Shown: one piece after another, positions 8,768-16,130 of the stretch
How positions within the stretch are numbered: position 1 is the first letter of the stretch
Layout of the letters: the number at the start of each line of letters is the position of its first letter
DNA from: Comamonadaceae bacterium
GTDB lineage: Bacteria; Pseudomonadota; Gammaproteobacteria; Burkholderiales; Burkholderiaceae_C
Direction: 5' to 3'
Assembly: GCA_027486755.1 (NCBI GenBank)
Contig: JAIXOM010000042.1
Coordinates: forward strand, 1 to 56,689
Length of the DNA: 56,689 nt
Program-made: the position numbers and the translations under genes
The notes under the pieces: generated by a model
Seen by the model: only the letters and a program-made list of their open reading frames with translations
The model's database searches: none
Told to the model about the DNA's origin: nothing

Positions 8768-9718
8768 TTACCTGTTCAGGGCGGCGAGCTTGCCGTCAAT
8801 GTCCGCCAACACTTTTGCGCGCTCGTCGGCGGACAGCTTGGTGTCCGACTCGGCCCTGACGCGATCACGGAAGAGCTCAAGCTGGCGAATCGGAATCAGC
8901 TGGTCGTTGGTGGACTCCCGAAAGCCGCCGTAGTTGTAGATGTTCTTGAGCACCGCTTTTTCGGCCGGATCGGTCTTGGCATAGCCGATCACAAAGCTCT
9001 TGATCTTGGCCTTGACCTGCGGGTCGAGGTCCTTGCGCCAGACGAAGGGGTCACTCGGGATCAGCGGGCTCTTCCAGATCACCCGCAATTGCGAAAACAG
9101 ATCGGGTCTGTTGCTCTCAAGCTTGCCCATGTCTTCGGTGTTGTTGGTGGCAACGTCCACCTGCTTAGCCAGTGTGGCCTGGATGTTGGCGCCGTGGCTG
9201 GCGTTGCGCACCGTTTTGAAGGTCGTGCGCGGGTCGATCTTGCGTTGGGCGAAGACGTAGTAGCTGGGCACCAGGAAGCCAGAGGTCGAGTTGGGGTCGC
9301 CGATGCCAAAATTCACGTTTTTGGCGTTGGCCAAGACCTGGTCGAGCGTTTGATAGGGGCTGTCCTTGTGGGTGATCAGCAGGGCGTGGTAACCAAAGGT
9401 GCCGTCGGCATACATCAGCTGCGCAAAGACCTCCCCGTTGGACCGGTCTACTGCTTCCATCGCTGCCTTGTTGCCGTACCAGGCCACCTGGACCTTGTTA
9501 AAGCGCATGGCCTCGATCACCCCGGCGTAGTCGGGGGCGTAGAAGGACTGGATTTTCAGGCCGGTCTTCTTTTCCATGTCGCGGAAGAAAGGCTCCCAGC
9601 GTTCGCGCTGGGCCGAGGCCGAGTCGGTGGCGATGATGCCAAAGCTGATGTTCTGGGCAGCTGCGGCCAGGCAGTTCAGGGCCAGGGCGGTGCAGGTCAG
9701 TAGATGGCGCAAATTCAT
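8768..9718 (-). CDS. phnD: Phosphonate ABC transporter periplasmic binding protein
   Basis: The 316-residue protein has a signal peptide (MNLRHLLTCTALALNCLAAAA) and the family block QSFYAPDYAGVIEAMRFNKV followed by QVAWYGN, which lines the phosphonate pocket. DPNSTSGFLVPSYYVF and NNTEDM are further PhnD features that bind the phosphonate oxygens. It captures phosphonates in the periplasm and delivers them to PhnE. A GGAGA ribosome site lies about 7 bases before the ATG. A gap of 24 bases separates it from phnC. Confidence 0.94.
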   Translation of the reverse strand: MNLRHLLTCTALALNCLAAAAQNISFGIIATDSASAQRERWEPFFRDMEKKTGLKIQSFYAPDYAGVIEAMRFNKVQVAWYGNKAAMEAVDRSNGEVFAQLMYADGTFGYHALLITHKDSPYQTLDQVLANAKNVNFGIGDPNSTSGFLVPSYYVFAQRKIDPRTTFKTVRNASHGANIQATLAKQVDVATNNTEDMGKLESNRPDLFSQLRVIWKSPLIPSDPFVWRKDLDPQVKAKIKSFVIGYAKTDPAEKAVLKNIYNYGGFRESTNDQLIPIRQLELFRDRVRAESDTKLSADERAKVLADIDGKLAALNR

Positions 9719-9742
9719 AAAAGATTCTCCATGTGGGTGGGT

Positions 9743-10600
9743 TTATGGGTTGACGGCCAGGCCGTGCAAGTCGCTTGGGCTCTGCGCTAAAGGATCCGGC
9801 GCAGTGATGAGTTGCTCGGCCTGGGTGCCGTAGAGTTGTTGCAGGCGAGCGATATCCAGGCCCAGGGGCGGGCCGTCGTAAACCAGTTCGCCCTGCCGCA
9901 GGGCCACGATGCGGTCGCAGTACTGCCGGGCCAGCGCGACGTTATGCAGGCTGATGACTAATGTGATGCCGTGGTCCCGGTTCAGGCTACGCAGCAGGTC
10001 CATCACCCGGCTGGTCGACTGGGGATCGAGCGACGCGACCGGCTCGTCGGCCAGCACGATGCGGGCGCCCTGGGCCAGGGTGCGGGCAATCGCTGCCCTT
10101 TGCTGCTGGCCACCTGACAGGGTAGAGGCGCGCTGCAGGGCAAATTCGGCCATGCCCACCGCATCGAGCGCGCGCATGGCCGTCAGCCTTTCCTCGTCGG
10201 TGAAGCGCCCCAGCAAACTGCGGCGCAGGGGCAGTTGCGGCAGCAGTCCGGTCAGCACATTGCCGAGCACGCTCATGCGACCAATGAGATTGAACTGTTG
10301 AAAAATAATGCCGGTCATGCCGCGCAAGGCCCGAGCCTGTGGCCCGAGCCGGCCCCGGGCTTGCAGGTTTTGACCGTGCAAATGAATGTGGCCGGCCTGG
10401 GCATCGAGCATTTCCAGGCCACACAGACTGCGAAGCAAGGTCGATTTGCCCGAGCCAGAGGCACCCAGCAGCCCAACGCATTCGCCGGTGCGCACCCGCA
10501 GGTTCACCCCGCGAAGGGCTTTGGAGGTTGTGCCGAAAGTCTTGCTGGCGTCGGCCACTTCGATGGCATAGGCTGAATCGATCATGTGGATCGACATCAT
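9743..10600 (-). CDS. phnC: Phosphonate ABC transporter ATP-binding protein
   Basis: The 285-residue ATPase carries Walker A (GASGSGKST), the Q-loop (IFQQFNLIGRMSVLGNVL), the signature LSGGQQQR, Walker B (IVLADEPVASLDP) and the switch histidine (VISLHNV). It powers PhnE. The frame is open upstream to a TTG at 10678, with an ATG at 10675, but those lie inside the divergent control region shared with phnZ. Family members begin close to the IEV..ASKTFG strand, so I choose the ATG at 10600; ATGs at 10597 and 10585 are also possible. It is the first gene of a seven-gene operon ending with the NUDIX gene. Confidence 0.92.
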   Translation of the reverse strand: MMSIHMIDSAYAIEVADASKTFGTTSKALRGVNLRVRTGECVGLLGASGSGKSTLLRSLCGLEMLDAQAGHIHLHGQNLQARGRLGPQARALRGMTGIIFQQFNLIGRMSVLGNVLTGLLPQLPLRRSLLGRFTDEERLTAMRALDAVGMAEFALQRASTLSGGQQQRAAIARTLAQGARIVLADEPVASLDPQSTSRVMDLLRSLNRDHGITLVISLHNVALARQYCDRIVALRQGELVYDGPPLGLDIARLQQLYGTQAEQLITAPDPLAQSPSDLHGLAVNP

Positions 10601-10633
10601 GGTGCCCGGCGATGACGAAATGAATGCGTATGG

Positions 10634-10651
10634 ATGAAGCTTTTGTGACGG
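10634..10651 (-). promoter_or_regulatory. Candidate Pho box before phnC
   Basis: On the minus strand the bases read CCGTCAC AAAA GCTTCAT, a 7-4-7 direct-repeat arrangement like the PhoB consensus CTGTCAT-N4-CTGTCAT. The first half differs at one base and the spacer is A-rich as in the consensus; the second half is poor (3 differences). It lies about 35 bases before the phnC start. Confidence 0.35.
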
Positions 10652-10657
10652 CCTTGG

Positions 10658-10675
10658 CTGTCTTGGTCTCGTCAT
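10658..10675 (+). promoter_or_regulatory. Candidate Pho box before phnZ
   Basis: On the plus strand the bases read CTGTCTT GGTC TCGTCAT, a 7-4-7 arrangement with one difference in the first half and two in the second from CTGTCAT. It ends 22 bases before the phnZ ATG. Together with the box on the other strand it would put the divergent pair under PhoB. Confidence 0.35.
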
Positions 10676-10697
10676 CAAGCGGCGTCAAGCTTGCGCC

Positions 10698-11261
10698 ATG
10701 AGTTCCTTGCAAGCCCCCGACATCGTCGATCTGTACCGGCGAGCTGGCGACGCGCATTATGTCGGCGAGCCCGTTACCCAGCTCGAGCATGCCTGGCAAT
10801 GCGCCCAACTGGCCCGGCTGGCAGGGGCCTCAGCCGAGCTGCAATTGGCCAGCTGGTTGCATGATCTGGGGCACCTGCTCATGGGCCTGCCCGGCACGCC
10901 CACCCTGCGGGGCCAGGATGACAGGCATGAGGCGGTTGCGGCGCCTTTGCTGGAGGCCATTTGGGGGCCGCGGGTGGCTGAGCCGGTGCGTCTGCACGTT
11001 CTGGCCAAGCGCTATCTGGTGGGCCGCCATCCCAGCTACAGACAAAGGCTCTCGCCAGACTCCCTGCGCAGCTTGAAGCTCCAAGGCGGTGCCATGGACA
11101 TCTATGAGCAGCAGCTGTTCGAGCAGACCGCCATGCACGCCGACGCCGTCAAGCTCAGGGCCTGGGACGACGAGGGCAAGCGCCTGGGCTGGTTTGCGGC
11201 GACCAAGGAAGACGCGCTGGCCGAGCTCAGTGAGCTTATGGAGCGGCTTGGCCGGCGATAG
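10698..11261 (+). CDS. phnZ: PhnZ-like HD-domain diiron oxygenase (TIGR03276)
   Basis: The 187-residue HD protein belongs to the phosphonate-degradation-associated HD group. PhnZ oxidatively cleaves (R)-2-amino-1-hydroxyethylphosphonate to glycine and phosphate with a mixed-valent diiron centre. The ligands and pocket residues fall in the PhnZ pattern: Y21 and E24 (the pair that gates substrate), H31, H55-D56, H59, H77, H100, K104 and D157. This is the PhnZ spacing as I remember it, shifted by three to four residues. It is divergent from phnC and convergent with the glycosyltransferase at 11289. No PhnY hydroxylase is seen in the window, so either PhnY is elsewhere or the protein takes a pre-hydroxylated substrate. 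Confidence 0.85.
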   Translation: MSSLQAPDIVDLYRRAGDAHYVGEPVTQLEHAWQCAQLARLAGASAELQLASWLHDLGHLLMGLPGTPTLRGQDDRHEAVAAPLLEAIWGPRVAEPVRLHVLAKRYLVGRHPSYRQRLSPDSLRSLKLQGGAMDIYEQQLFEQTAMHADAVKLRAWDDEGKRLGWFAATKEDALAELSELMERLGRR

Positions 11262-11288
11262 GCGCTGCGCAAGCTGCGCCCTGAACGC

Positions 11289-12353
11289 TCAAGACACCGG
11301 CTTTTCTTGGGCCTGTAGGCTGACCGTGGCGGTGCGCGCCGGGACTAAATAGGACTCAAAGCGGCTGCCCGCTTGGCCCCAGTCAAATTGCAGGGCACGC
11401 TCGCGCGCTTGCGAGCGCGCCAGACCCAGTGCCTGCAAACAGGCTTGCTGCAGGTCCTCGTGAAGGATGCCGGCCGGATGGCGCTCCTCGGTGCCCACCA
11501 CCTCCAGCGGCCCGTCGACCGGGAAGGCGGCAACGGGGGTGCCACAGGCCATCGCCTCGAGCATCACCAGCCCGAAGGTTTCGTTGCGGCTGGGAAAGAC
11601 GAAGACGTCGGCAGCGGCATAAACGCCAGCCAGTTGCGGCCTGGGCAGGATGCCCAGCCAGCGCACATGCGGATATTTGGCCCGCAGTTCGGGCTCTAGC
11701 GGCCCCACGCCGCACACCACCTTGGTGCCTGGCAACACCAGGTCGAGAAAGACCTGGATGTTTTTTTCATAGGAGACGCGACCCACATATAGAAAGACCG
11801 GCTCGCTCAGCGGGCCCAACTCAGGGCAAAGCTGCTTTTGGGCGCTGTAGGGGAAAAGTGCCAGATCCACCCCGTGGGTCCAGGACAGGAGGTTCTTAAA
11901 GCGACGCGCCTTGAGGACGTTCAGCATGCCCTGGGTGGGTACCATCACCCCAGCTGAGGGCCGATGAAAATGCCGGTATAGGGCGTAACCCCAGCTCAGT
12001 GGGATGTGCAAGGCCGCCTTCAGGATCTCCGGAAATCGGGTGTGGAAAGCGGTGGTAAAGCGCAGCCCATGGCGCAGACAGTGGGCGCGAGCGGCCCAGC
12101 CGATCGGCCCCTCGGTGGCCAGATGAATCGCGTCGGGCTCAAAGTCATCGAGTATGCCGGGCAGCAGGCGCGAGGGCTTGACCGCCAGGTCGATACCCGG
12201 ATAGCCTGGACACGGCCGCGTCGGGAACAGACCTGGGTGGATCACCAGCACCTCGTGCCCGCGTTCCTGCAGGTACCTGACCAGCTCGACCAGAGTGGTG
12301 ACCACGCCATTGACCTGGGGTTGCCAGGCATCGGTGATCAGGGCCAGCTTCAT
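11289..12353 (-). CDS. GT4-type glycosyltransferase, Agt-like glycolipid synthase candidate
   Basis: The 354-residue GT-B glycosyltransferase begins directly with the conserved N-terminus MKLALITDAWQPQVNGVV. It has YVGRVSYEKNIQVFLD at the nucleotide-sugar side and the EX7E motif NETFGLVMLEAMACGTPVAA. The group includes SQD2-like and Agt-like enzymes that put sugars on diacylglycerol. Its ATG overlaps the stop of the metallophosphoesterase by four bases. That is the plcP-agt arrangement known from phosphate-starved bacteria that swap phospholipids for glucosyl- or glucuronosyl-diacylglycerol. I infer that it glycosylates the diacylglycerol released by the upstream enzyme. A mannosyltransferase of the same fold is the alternative. 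The frame is open upstream to 12554, but that part is antisense-type extension within plcP. Confidence 0.82.
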   Translation of the reverse strand: MKLALITDAWQPQVNGVVTTLVELVRYLQERGHEVLVIHPGLFPTRPCPGYPGIDLAVKPSRLLPGILDDFEPDAIHLATEGPIGWAARAHCLRHGLRFTTAFHTRFPEILKAALHIPLSWGYALYRHFHRPSAGVMVPTQGMLNVLKARRFKNLLSWTHGVDLALFPYSAQKQLCPELGPLSEPVFLYVGRVSYEKNIQVFLDLVLPGTKVVCGVGPLEPELRAKYPHVRWLGILPRPQLAGVYAAADVFVFPSRNETFGLVMLEAMACGTPVAAFPVDGPLEVVGTEERHPAGILHEDLQQACLQALGLARSQARERALQFDWGQAGSRFESYLVPARTATVSLQAQEKPVS

Positions 12354-13270
12354 GGCTGGGCCTGGCCGCTCGCCACCCCCACCCGATGAGCGGCCAGCGA
12401 GGCCATGACCGCTTCGGGCTGCAGCGTGTGCTCGGTCGCAGGCGCAGTCGGTGCGCCATGATTGCCGTGGGGCATCCAGGAGATGATCTCGAGCCGGCCG
12501 TCCATGTGTTCGACCAGCGCGGTCAGACTCTCGACCCAGTCGCCGTCGTTGCAATAGGTCACGCCATTGATCTGGCGAATCTCGGCCCGGTGTATGTGTC
12601 CACAGACCACGCCGTCATGCCCACGGCGCTTGGCCTCGTTGGCGACCGCCTCCTCAAAGGCGGTGATGAAGTTCAAAGCCTTTTTGACGCGGTGCTTCAG
12701 GTACTGCGATAGCGACCAATAGGGCATTCCGAGGCGGGCGCGCAGGGAGTTGAGGTAGCGGTTCAGGCGCAGCGAGAGCTCGTAGAGGTTGTCACCCAAA
12801 TAGGCCAGCCATTTGGCACACTGCACCACCGCATCGAAATAGTCGCCGTGAATCACCCAAAACTGTCGGCCATCGGCGGTGACATGGGTGGCCTCATTCA
12901 TGACTTCAATGCCGCCGAAGTGATGCCCCATGAAGTTGCGGGCAAACTCATCGTGGTTGCCGGGCACATAGATGACGCGGCAGCCTTTGCGCACCTTGCG
13001 CAGCAGCTTTTGCACCACGTCGTTGTGCGCCTGTGGCCAGTACCAGCGCCGGCGCAGTTGCCAGCCGTCGATGATGTCGCCGACCAGGTATAGCACCTCG
13101 CTGTCGTGGACCTTGAGGAACTCCACCAAGGCCTGGGCCTGACAGCCAGGGGTGCCCAGGTGGACGTCGGAGATGAAGATGGCCCGGTATTGCGGCCTGG
13201 ATGTTTGGGAGACGCCCTCTGCGACCGCCTGCGGGGTCGGGAGCTCGTCGGACTCAAACTGCTTTCGCAT
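12350..13270 (-). CDS. plcP: PlcP-like metallophosphoesterase (phospholipid headgroup removal)
   Basis: The 306-residue calcineurin-type phosphoesterase has all metal motifs in order: FISDVHLG (about 33-40), VGDIIDGW (about 63-70), PGNHDE (about 103), IHGDYFD (about 138) and CGHIHRAE (about 227). It is related to LpxH but has the extra helical insert (LYELSLRLNRYLNSLRARLG) typical of the COG2908 paralogues that include PlcP. PlcP removes phosphocholine or phosphoethanolamine from membrane phospholipids during phosphate starvation, leaving diacylglycerol. Coupling to a GT4 glycosyltransferase and a Pho-box-like site upstream support this over an LpxH role in lipid A synthesis. There is no signal peptide, so it would act at the cytoplasmic membrane face. 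The substrate assignment is inference from context. Confidence 0.75.
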   Translation of the reverse strand: MRKQFESDELPTPQAVAEGVSQTSRPQYRAIFISDVHLGTPGCQAQALVEFLKVHDSEVLYLVGDIIDGWQLRRRWYWPQAHNDVVQKLLRKVRKGCRVIYVPGNHDEFARNFMGHHFGGIEVMNEATHVTADGRQFWVIHGDYFDAVVQCAKWLAYLGDNLYELSLRLNRYLNSLRARLGMPYWSLSQYLKHRVKKALNFITAFEEAVANEAKRRGHDGVVCGHIHRAEIRQINGVTYCNDGDWVESLTALVEHMDGRLEIISWMPHGNHGAPTAPATEHTLQPEAVMASLAAHRVGVASGQAQP

Positions 13271-13352
13271 CCTGCGGTCCCGAATTTGACATGGCGCTCA
13301 CCTCATGTTTGGCGTTGAGGGCATTCATTCGCTGGTCTGTCTTTGCGATGAG

Positions 13353-13382
13353 GAGAGTGTCACCTTGCCTCGTGACACTCTC
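13353..13382. promoter_or_regulatory. 11-bp perfect inverted repeat in plcP-lplT divergent region
   Basis: GAGAGTGTCAC (13353-13363) and GTGACACTCTC (13372-13382) are perfect inverted repeats around an 8-base spacer. It lies between divergent genes, so a terminator is unlikely; an operator is more plausible. Its right arm overlaps the Pho-box-like site at 13372-13389. It shares the TGTCAC/GTGACA core with the dyad at 551-568. Confidence 0.55.
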
Positions 13383-13389
13383 ATGTCAG
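13372..13389 (-). promoter_or_regulatory. Candidate Pho box before plcP
   Basis: The minus strand reads CTGACAT GAGA GTGTCAC. Against CTGTCAT-N4-CTGTCAY there is one difference in each half. It is about 100 bases upstream of the plcP start and is the best PhoB match seen in the window together with 19428-19445. Confidence 0.5.
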
Positions 13390-13438
13390 ACTGACGACGC
13401 AGCCGCGACGCTCGCTGCCATGCCATCCCATGCCATGA

Positions 13439-13456
13439 GCGTCATCAGCCTTTCAT
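13439..13456 (+). promoter_or_regulatory. Candidate Pho box before lplT
   Basis: The plus strand reads GCGTCAT CAGC CTTTCAT, two differences in the first half and one in the second from CTGTCAT. It ends 24 bases before the lplT ATG. Confidence 0.35.
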
Positions 13457-13480
13457 GCGAGAGGCCGACAGTCGTGTTTC

Positions 13481-14731
13481 ATGCCCCATGGATTCAAGCT
13501 GCTGATCGCGGCGCAATTCCTCTCCGCCCTGGCCGATAACGCGCTCCTGGTGCTGACCATCGCCTGGGTTGAAGGCCTGGCTTTTTCCCCCTGGTGGGTG
13601 CCCTTGCTCAAGTGGGTGTTCATTGCCTCTTACGTGGTGCTGGCGCCCTGGGTGGGGCCCTTGGCGGACCGCTTTCCCAAGCCCAGGCTCATGGCTTGGA
13701 TGAATCAGGTCAAGTTGTTGGGCGCCCTCATGATGCTCTTCGGGGTCAACCCAGTGGCCGCCTATGCCTGCGTGGGTTTGGGCGCTGCTGCCTATGCGCC
13801 GGCCAAATATGGGCTGATCACTGAACTGGTTCCCGCACCATTGCTGGTGCGGGCCAATGCCTGGATTGAAGTGAGTGTGGTCGGCGCGGCGCTGCTGGGT
13901 GTGATTCTCGGGGGTCTGTTGGTCAGTCCCTGGCTACTTGCCGCACCCGGCTTGGCTTCAGTACAGGCTTGGCTGCCGCCCCTGCCTGCTGCGGTGGCCC
14001 CCTTGGCACCGCCCCTGCTCATCCTCATGGGCGTCTATGTCCTGGCTGGCTTGCTCAATCTGGGCATTCCGCGCAGCGGCCGACAGTATGTGCAACGCTC
14101 GGCGCGGCCACTGGCGCTCACGCGCGACTTCTGGCAAGACAACCTCAAGCTGTGGCGGGACGACCTCGGTGGGCTGTCGCTGGCCGTCACCGCTTTGTTC
14201 TGGGGGGTTGGCGCCTGCCTGCAGTTTCTGGTGCTGCACTGGGCACAGGCTGTGCTGCACCTGACGCTCAGCCAGGCGGCTTACTTGCAGGGTGCGATTG
14301 CGGTGGGGGTGATCTTGGGCGCGGCCAGCGCCAGCCGCTGGGTGAGTCTGGAGGAAGCCAGCTCGACCGTCAAGCTGGGCGTTGCTCTGGGGCTGATGAT
14401 GCCTCTGGTCGCCCTGTGCGACAGCCTGTGGACGGCTGTGCCGGCCTTGGTGCTGGCCGGCGCCTTTGGCGGCTGGCTTGTGGTTCCGCTCAATGCCTTG
14501 TTGCAGCACCGGGGCGCCAGCTTGCTCACCCCGGGCCGCTCAATCGCGGTTCAGGGCTTCAATGAAAACATCAGCGTCTTGCTGGTCCTGGCCCTGTATT
14601 CGCTGCTGCTGCGCTGGGAGATTCCTGCGCAGACCCTGATGTGCGGCTTTGGTCTGGTCACCGCCGCCCTGATGCTGCTGATCCAGCGCTGGCATCGCCG
14701 CTCACGCCTGCCGCAGGCTAGCCCTCACTGA
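13481..14731 (+). CDS. lplT: Lysophospholipid transporter LplT (MFS)
   Basis: The 416-residue major-facilitator protein has about 12 hydrophobic segments. It begins with FKLLIAAQFLSALADNALLVL, very like the LplT family start, and has GLGAAAYAPAKYGLITELVP, ALFWGVGACLQFLVLHW and GGWLVVPLNALLQHRG, blocks that run in the same order in E. coli LplT. It flips lysophospholipids across the inner membrane for re-acylation. The usual partner acyltransferase Aas is not next to it here; instead it is divergent from plcP. A role in handling lysolipids during membrane remodelling is inferred. No clear ribosome site precedes the ATG. Its 3' end overlaps the convergent glycosyltransferase by seven bases. Confidence 0.88.
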   Translation: MPHGFKLLIAAQFLSALADNALLVLTIAWVEGLAFSPWWVPLLKWVFIASYVVLAPWVGPLADRFPKPRLMAWMNQVKLLGALMMLFGVNPVAAYACVGLGAAAYAPAKYGLITELVPAPLLVRANAWIEVSVVGAALLGVILGGLLVSPWLLAAPGLASVQAWLPPLPAAVAPLAPPLLILMGVYVLAGLLNLGIPRSGRQYVQRSARPLALTRDFWQDNLKLWRDDLGGLSLAVTALFWGVGACLQFLVLHWAQAVLHLTLSQAAYLQGAIAVGVILGAASASRWVSLEEASSTVKLGVALGLMMPLVALCDSLWTAVPALVLAGAFGGWLVVPLNALLQHRGASLLTPGRSIAVQGFNENISVLLVLALYSLLLRWEIPAQTLMCGFGLVTAALMLLIQRWHRRSRLPQASPH

Positions 14732-15993
14732 GGCGCGGCCTGGGTCGCCAGCGCCGCTCCCTGGGCCTGGGACGAAGGCGGCAGGGCATGCACGTTGTGG
14801 CTGGCAATCGTGGTGCGCAAGAGGGCCTCGAACTGGGTGATGATGCCGTCCCAATCGAGCGTCAGTGCCACCTGCCTGGCTTGCAGGCCCAGCTCCCGGC
14901 AGTGCGCCAGATCCTGGGCCAGCTGCAGCGCCTGCGCGATGAAGGCCTGCTCCTGCCCCACCTCCACCGAAACCCCGCCGCGCCCGCCCTTGAGAAGTTG
15001 CGCAGCCGCCGCGTGGCGGTAGGCCAGCGCCGGCACTGCGCTGGCCATCGCCTCCAGGGTCACGTTGCCAAAGGTCTCTGACAGACTGGGGAAAATGAAC
15101 AGGTCGGCCGAGGCATAGTGCGCCGACAGCTCCAGCCCCGAGCGCATGCCGGCAAAGTGCGCCGAGGGGCACATCTGCATCAAGGCCTGCCGCTGCGGGC
15201 CTTCGCCCACGATCACCAGCCGGCTGTTCGGCCTGGACTGTTGCATGGCTTCAAAGGCCTTGATCACCAGGCCGATGTTTTTCTCGGCAGCCAAACGGCC
15301 GACGTACAAGGCCACCAGGTCCTCATCGCCCGCGCCCCAGGACTGACGCAAGGCGGCACTGCGGTGGCTGGGGCTAAAGCGCTGGGTATCCACGCCCCGT
15401 GAAATCACGTTCAGTCGCTCAAAGCCCCAGGAGCTCAGCTCTTCGGCCAGGGCCTGGGTGGGCACCGTGGTGCAAGACGCCCGGTTATGAAACTTGCGCA
15501 GATAGCCCAGGATGGTGCGCTGCAGCCAGCCCGCACCATAGTGGCTGCTGTAGGCATGGAAGTTGGTTCGGAAGTCGGTGCTGATCGGCAGCTTGAGCTG
15601 ACGCGCGGCGTGCAGGGCCGACCAGCCCAGCGGGCCTTCTGTGGCGATGTGCACCACATCGGGTCGTTGTACCGCCCACTGGCGCACCAGCATCTTCTTG
15701 GCCGGCAGCCCCATGCGCAAGCCCGGGTAGCAGGGAATGGGGATGCCGGTGGTCAGCAGCTCATCCGGATCGGCAGGGCGCTGCTGATCAAAGACGGGCT
15801 GCGTCGGTCGGATCAGCTGCAGCCTATGCCCTCGGGTGCGCAGGCCTTCGACCATCCGAGCCAGGGTCAGGGCGACGCCATTGACCTCGGGCGGGTAGGT
15901 TTCGGTGACCACGGCGATGCGCATGGGCGCGGCCCCGTCGTCGAAGGATTCGATGTGCAGGGGCATTTTGGAGGGTGGGCTGGCAGCGTTCAT
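14725..15993 (-). CDS. GT4-type glycosyltransferase, second copy
   Basis: The 422-residue GT-B enzyme is a paralogue of the one at 11289: MRIAVVTETYPPEVNGVALT near residue 24, HIATEGPLGWSA, YVGRLAAEKNIGLV and SETFGNVTLEAMAS (EX7E). Both share the HLATEGPIGW/HIATEGPLGW block, so they act on similar acceptors or donors. The C-terminal 25 residues are alanine/glutamine-rich and probably disordered. Start candidates are the ATG at 15993 used here, 15966, and 15924 (which would start right at the fold); none has a clear ribosome site. In context I infer lipid or membrane-glycan glycosylation. Confidence 0.8.
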   Translation of the reverse strand: MNAASPPSKMPLHIESFDDGAAPMRIAVVTETYPPEVNGVALTLARMVEGLRTRGHRLQLIRPTQPVFDQQRPADPDELLTTGIPIPCYPGLRMGLPAKKMLVRQWAVQRPDVVHIATEGPLGWSALHAARQLKLPISTDFRTNFHAYSSHYGAGWLQRTILGYLRKFHNRASCTTVPTQALAEELSSWGFERLNVISRGVDTQRFSPSHRSAALRQSWGAGDEDLVALYVGRLAAEKNIGLVIKAFEAMQQSRPNSRLVIVGEGPQRQALMQMCPSAHFAGMRSGLELSAHYASADLFIFPSLSETFGNVTLEAMASAVPALAYRHAAAAQLLKGGRGGVSVEVGQEQAFIAQALQLAQDLAHCRELGLQARQVALTLDWDGIITQFEALLRTTIASHNVHALPPSSQAQGAALATQAAPQ

Positions 15994-16006
15994 GACGCGA
16001 TGGTGT

Positions 16007-16068
16007 CAGTCGAATATATCGACTGTGTGACAAGTGGCATGCGGGCAACACTGTCACATCAGATTCAT
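16007..16068. promoter_or_regulatory. Divergent control region with two dyads and a Pho-box-like site
   Basis: Between the second glycosyltransferase and the Mpo1-like gene there is a perfect dyad CAGTCGA-ATATA-TCGACTG (16007-16025). A wider inverted pair TGTGACA (16026-16032) and TGTCACA (16052-16058) follows. On the plus strand CTGTCAC ATCA GATTCAT (16051-16068) has the 7-4-7 Pho-box shape with a perfect first half and a weak second half. Confidence 0.4.
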
Positions 16069-16130
16069 GCAAAGGCGCGACGATATCGACTTCGTTTGCT
16101 TTCAACCCGCGCACAGCTTAAGGAGATGCC

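Noticed and set aside
8036..9703. 555-codon plus-strand frame
   Set aside because: Antisense to phnE and phnD, both clear family members; a GC-rich shadow frame.
11262..11288. Terminator hairpin between phnZ and the glycosyltransferase
   Set aside because: The GGCGC/GCGCC arms are short with an imperfect interior and no T-run.
12350..13270. LpxH, lipid A biosynthesis
   Set aside because: Motifs overlap, but the protein is longer with an extra helical insert and is coupled to a GT4 glycosyltransferase behind a Pho-box-like site.
15984..16010. Pho box CTGACAC-CATC-GCGTCAT before the second glycosyltransferase
   Set aside because: Its second half overlaps the start codon, which is too close to act as an activator site for that gene.
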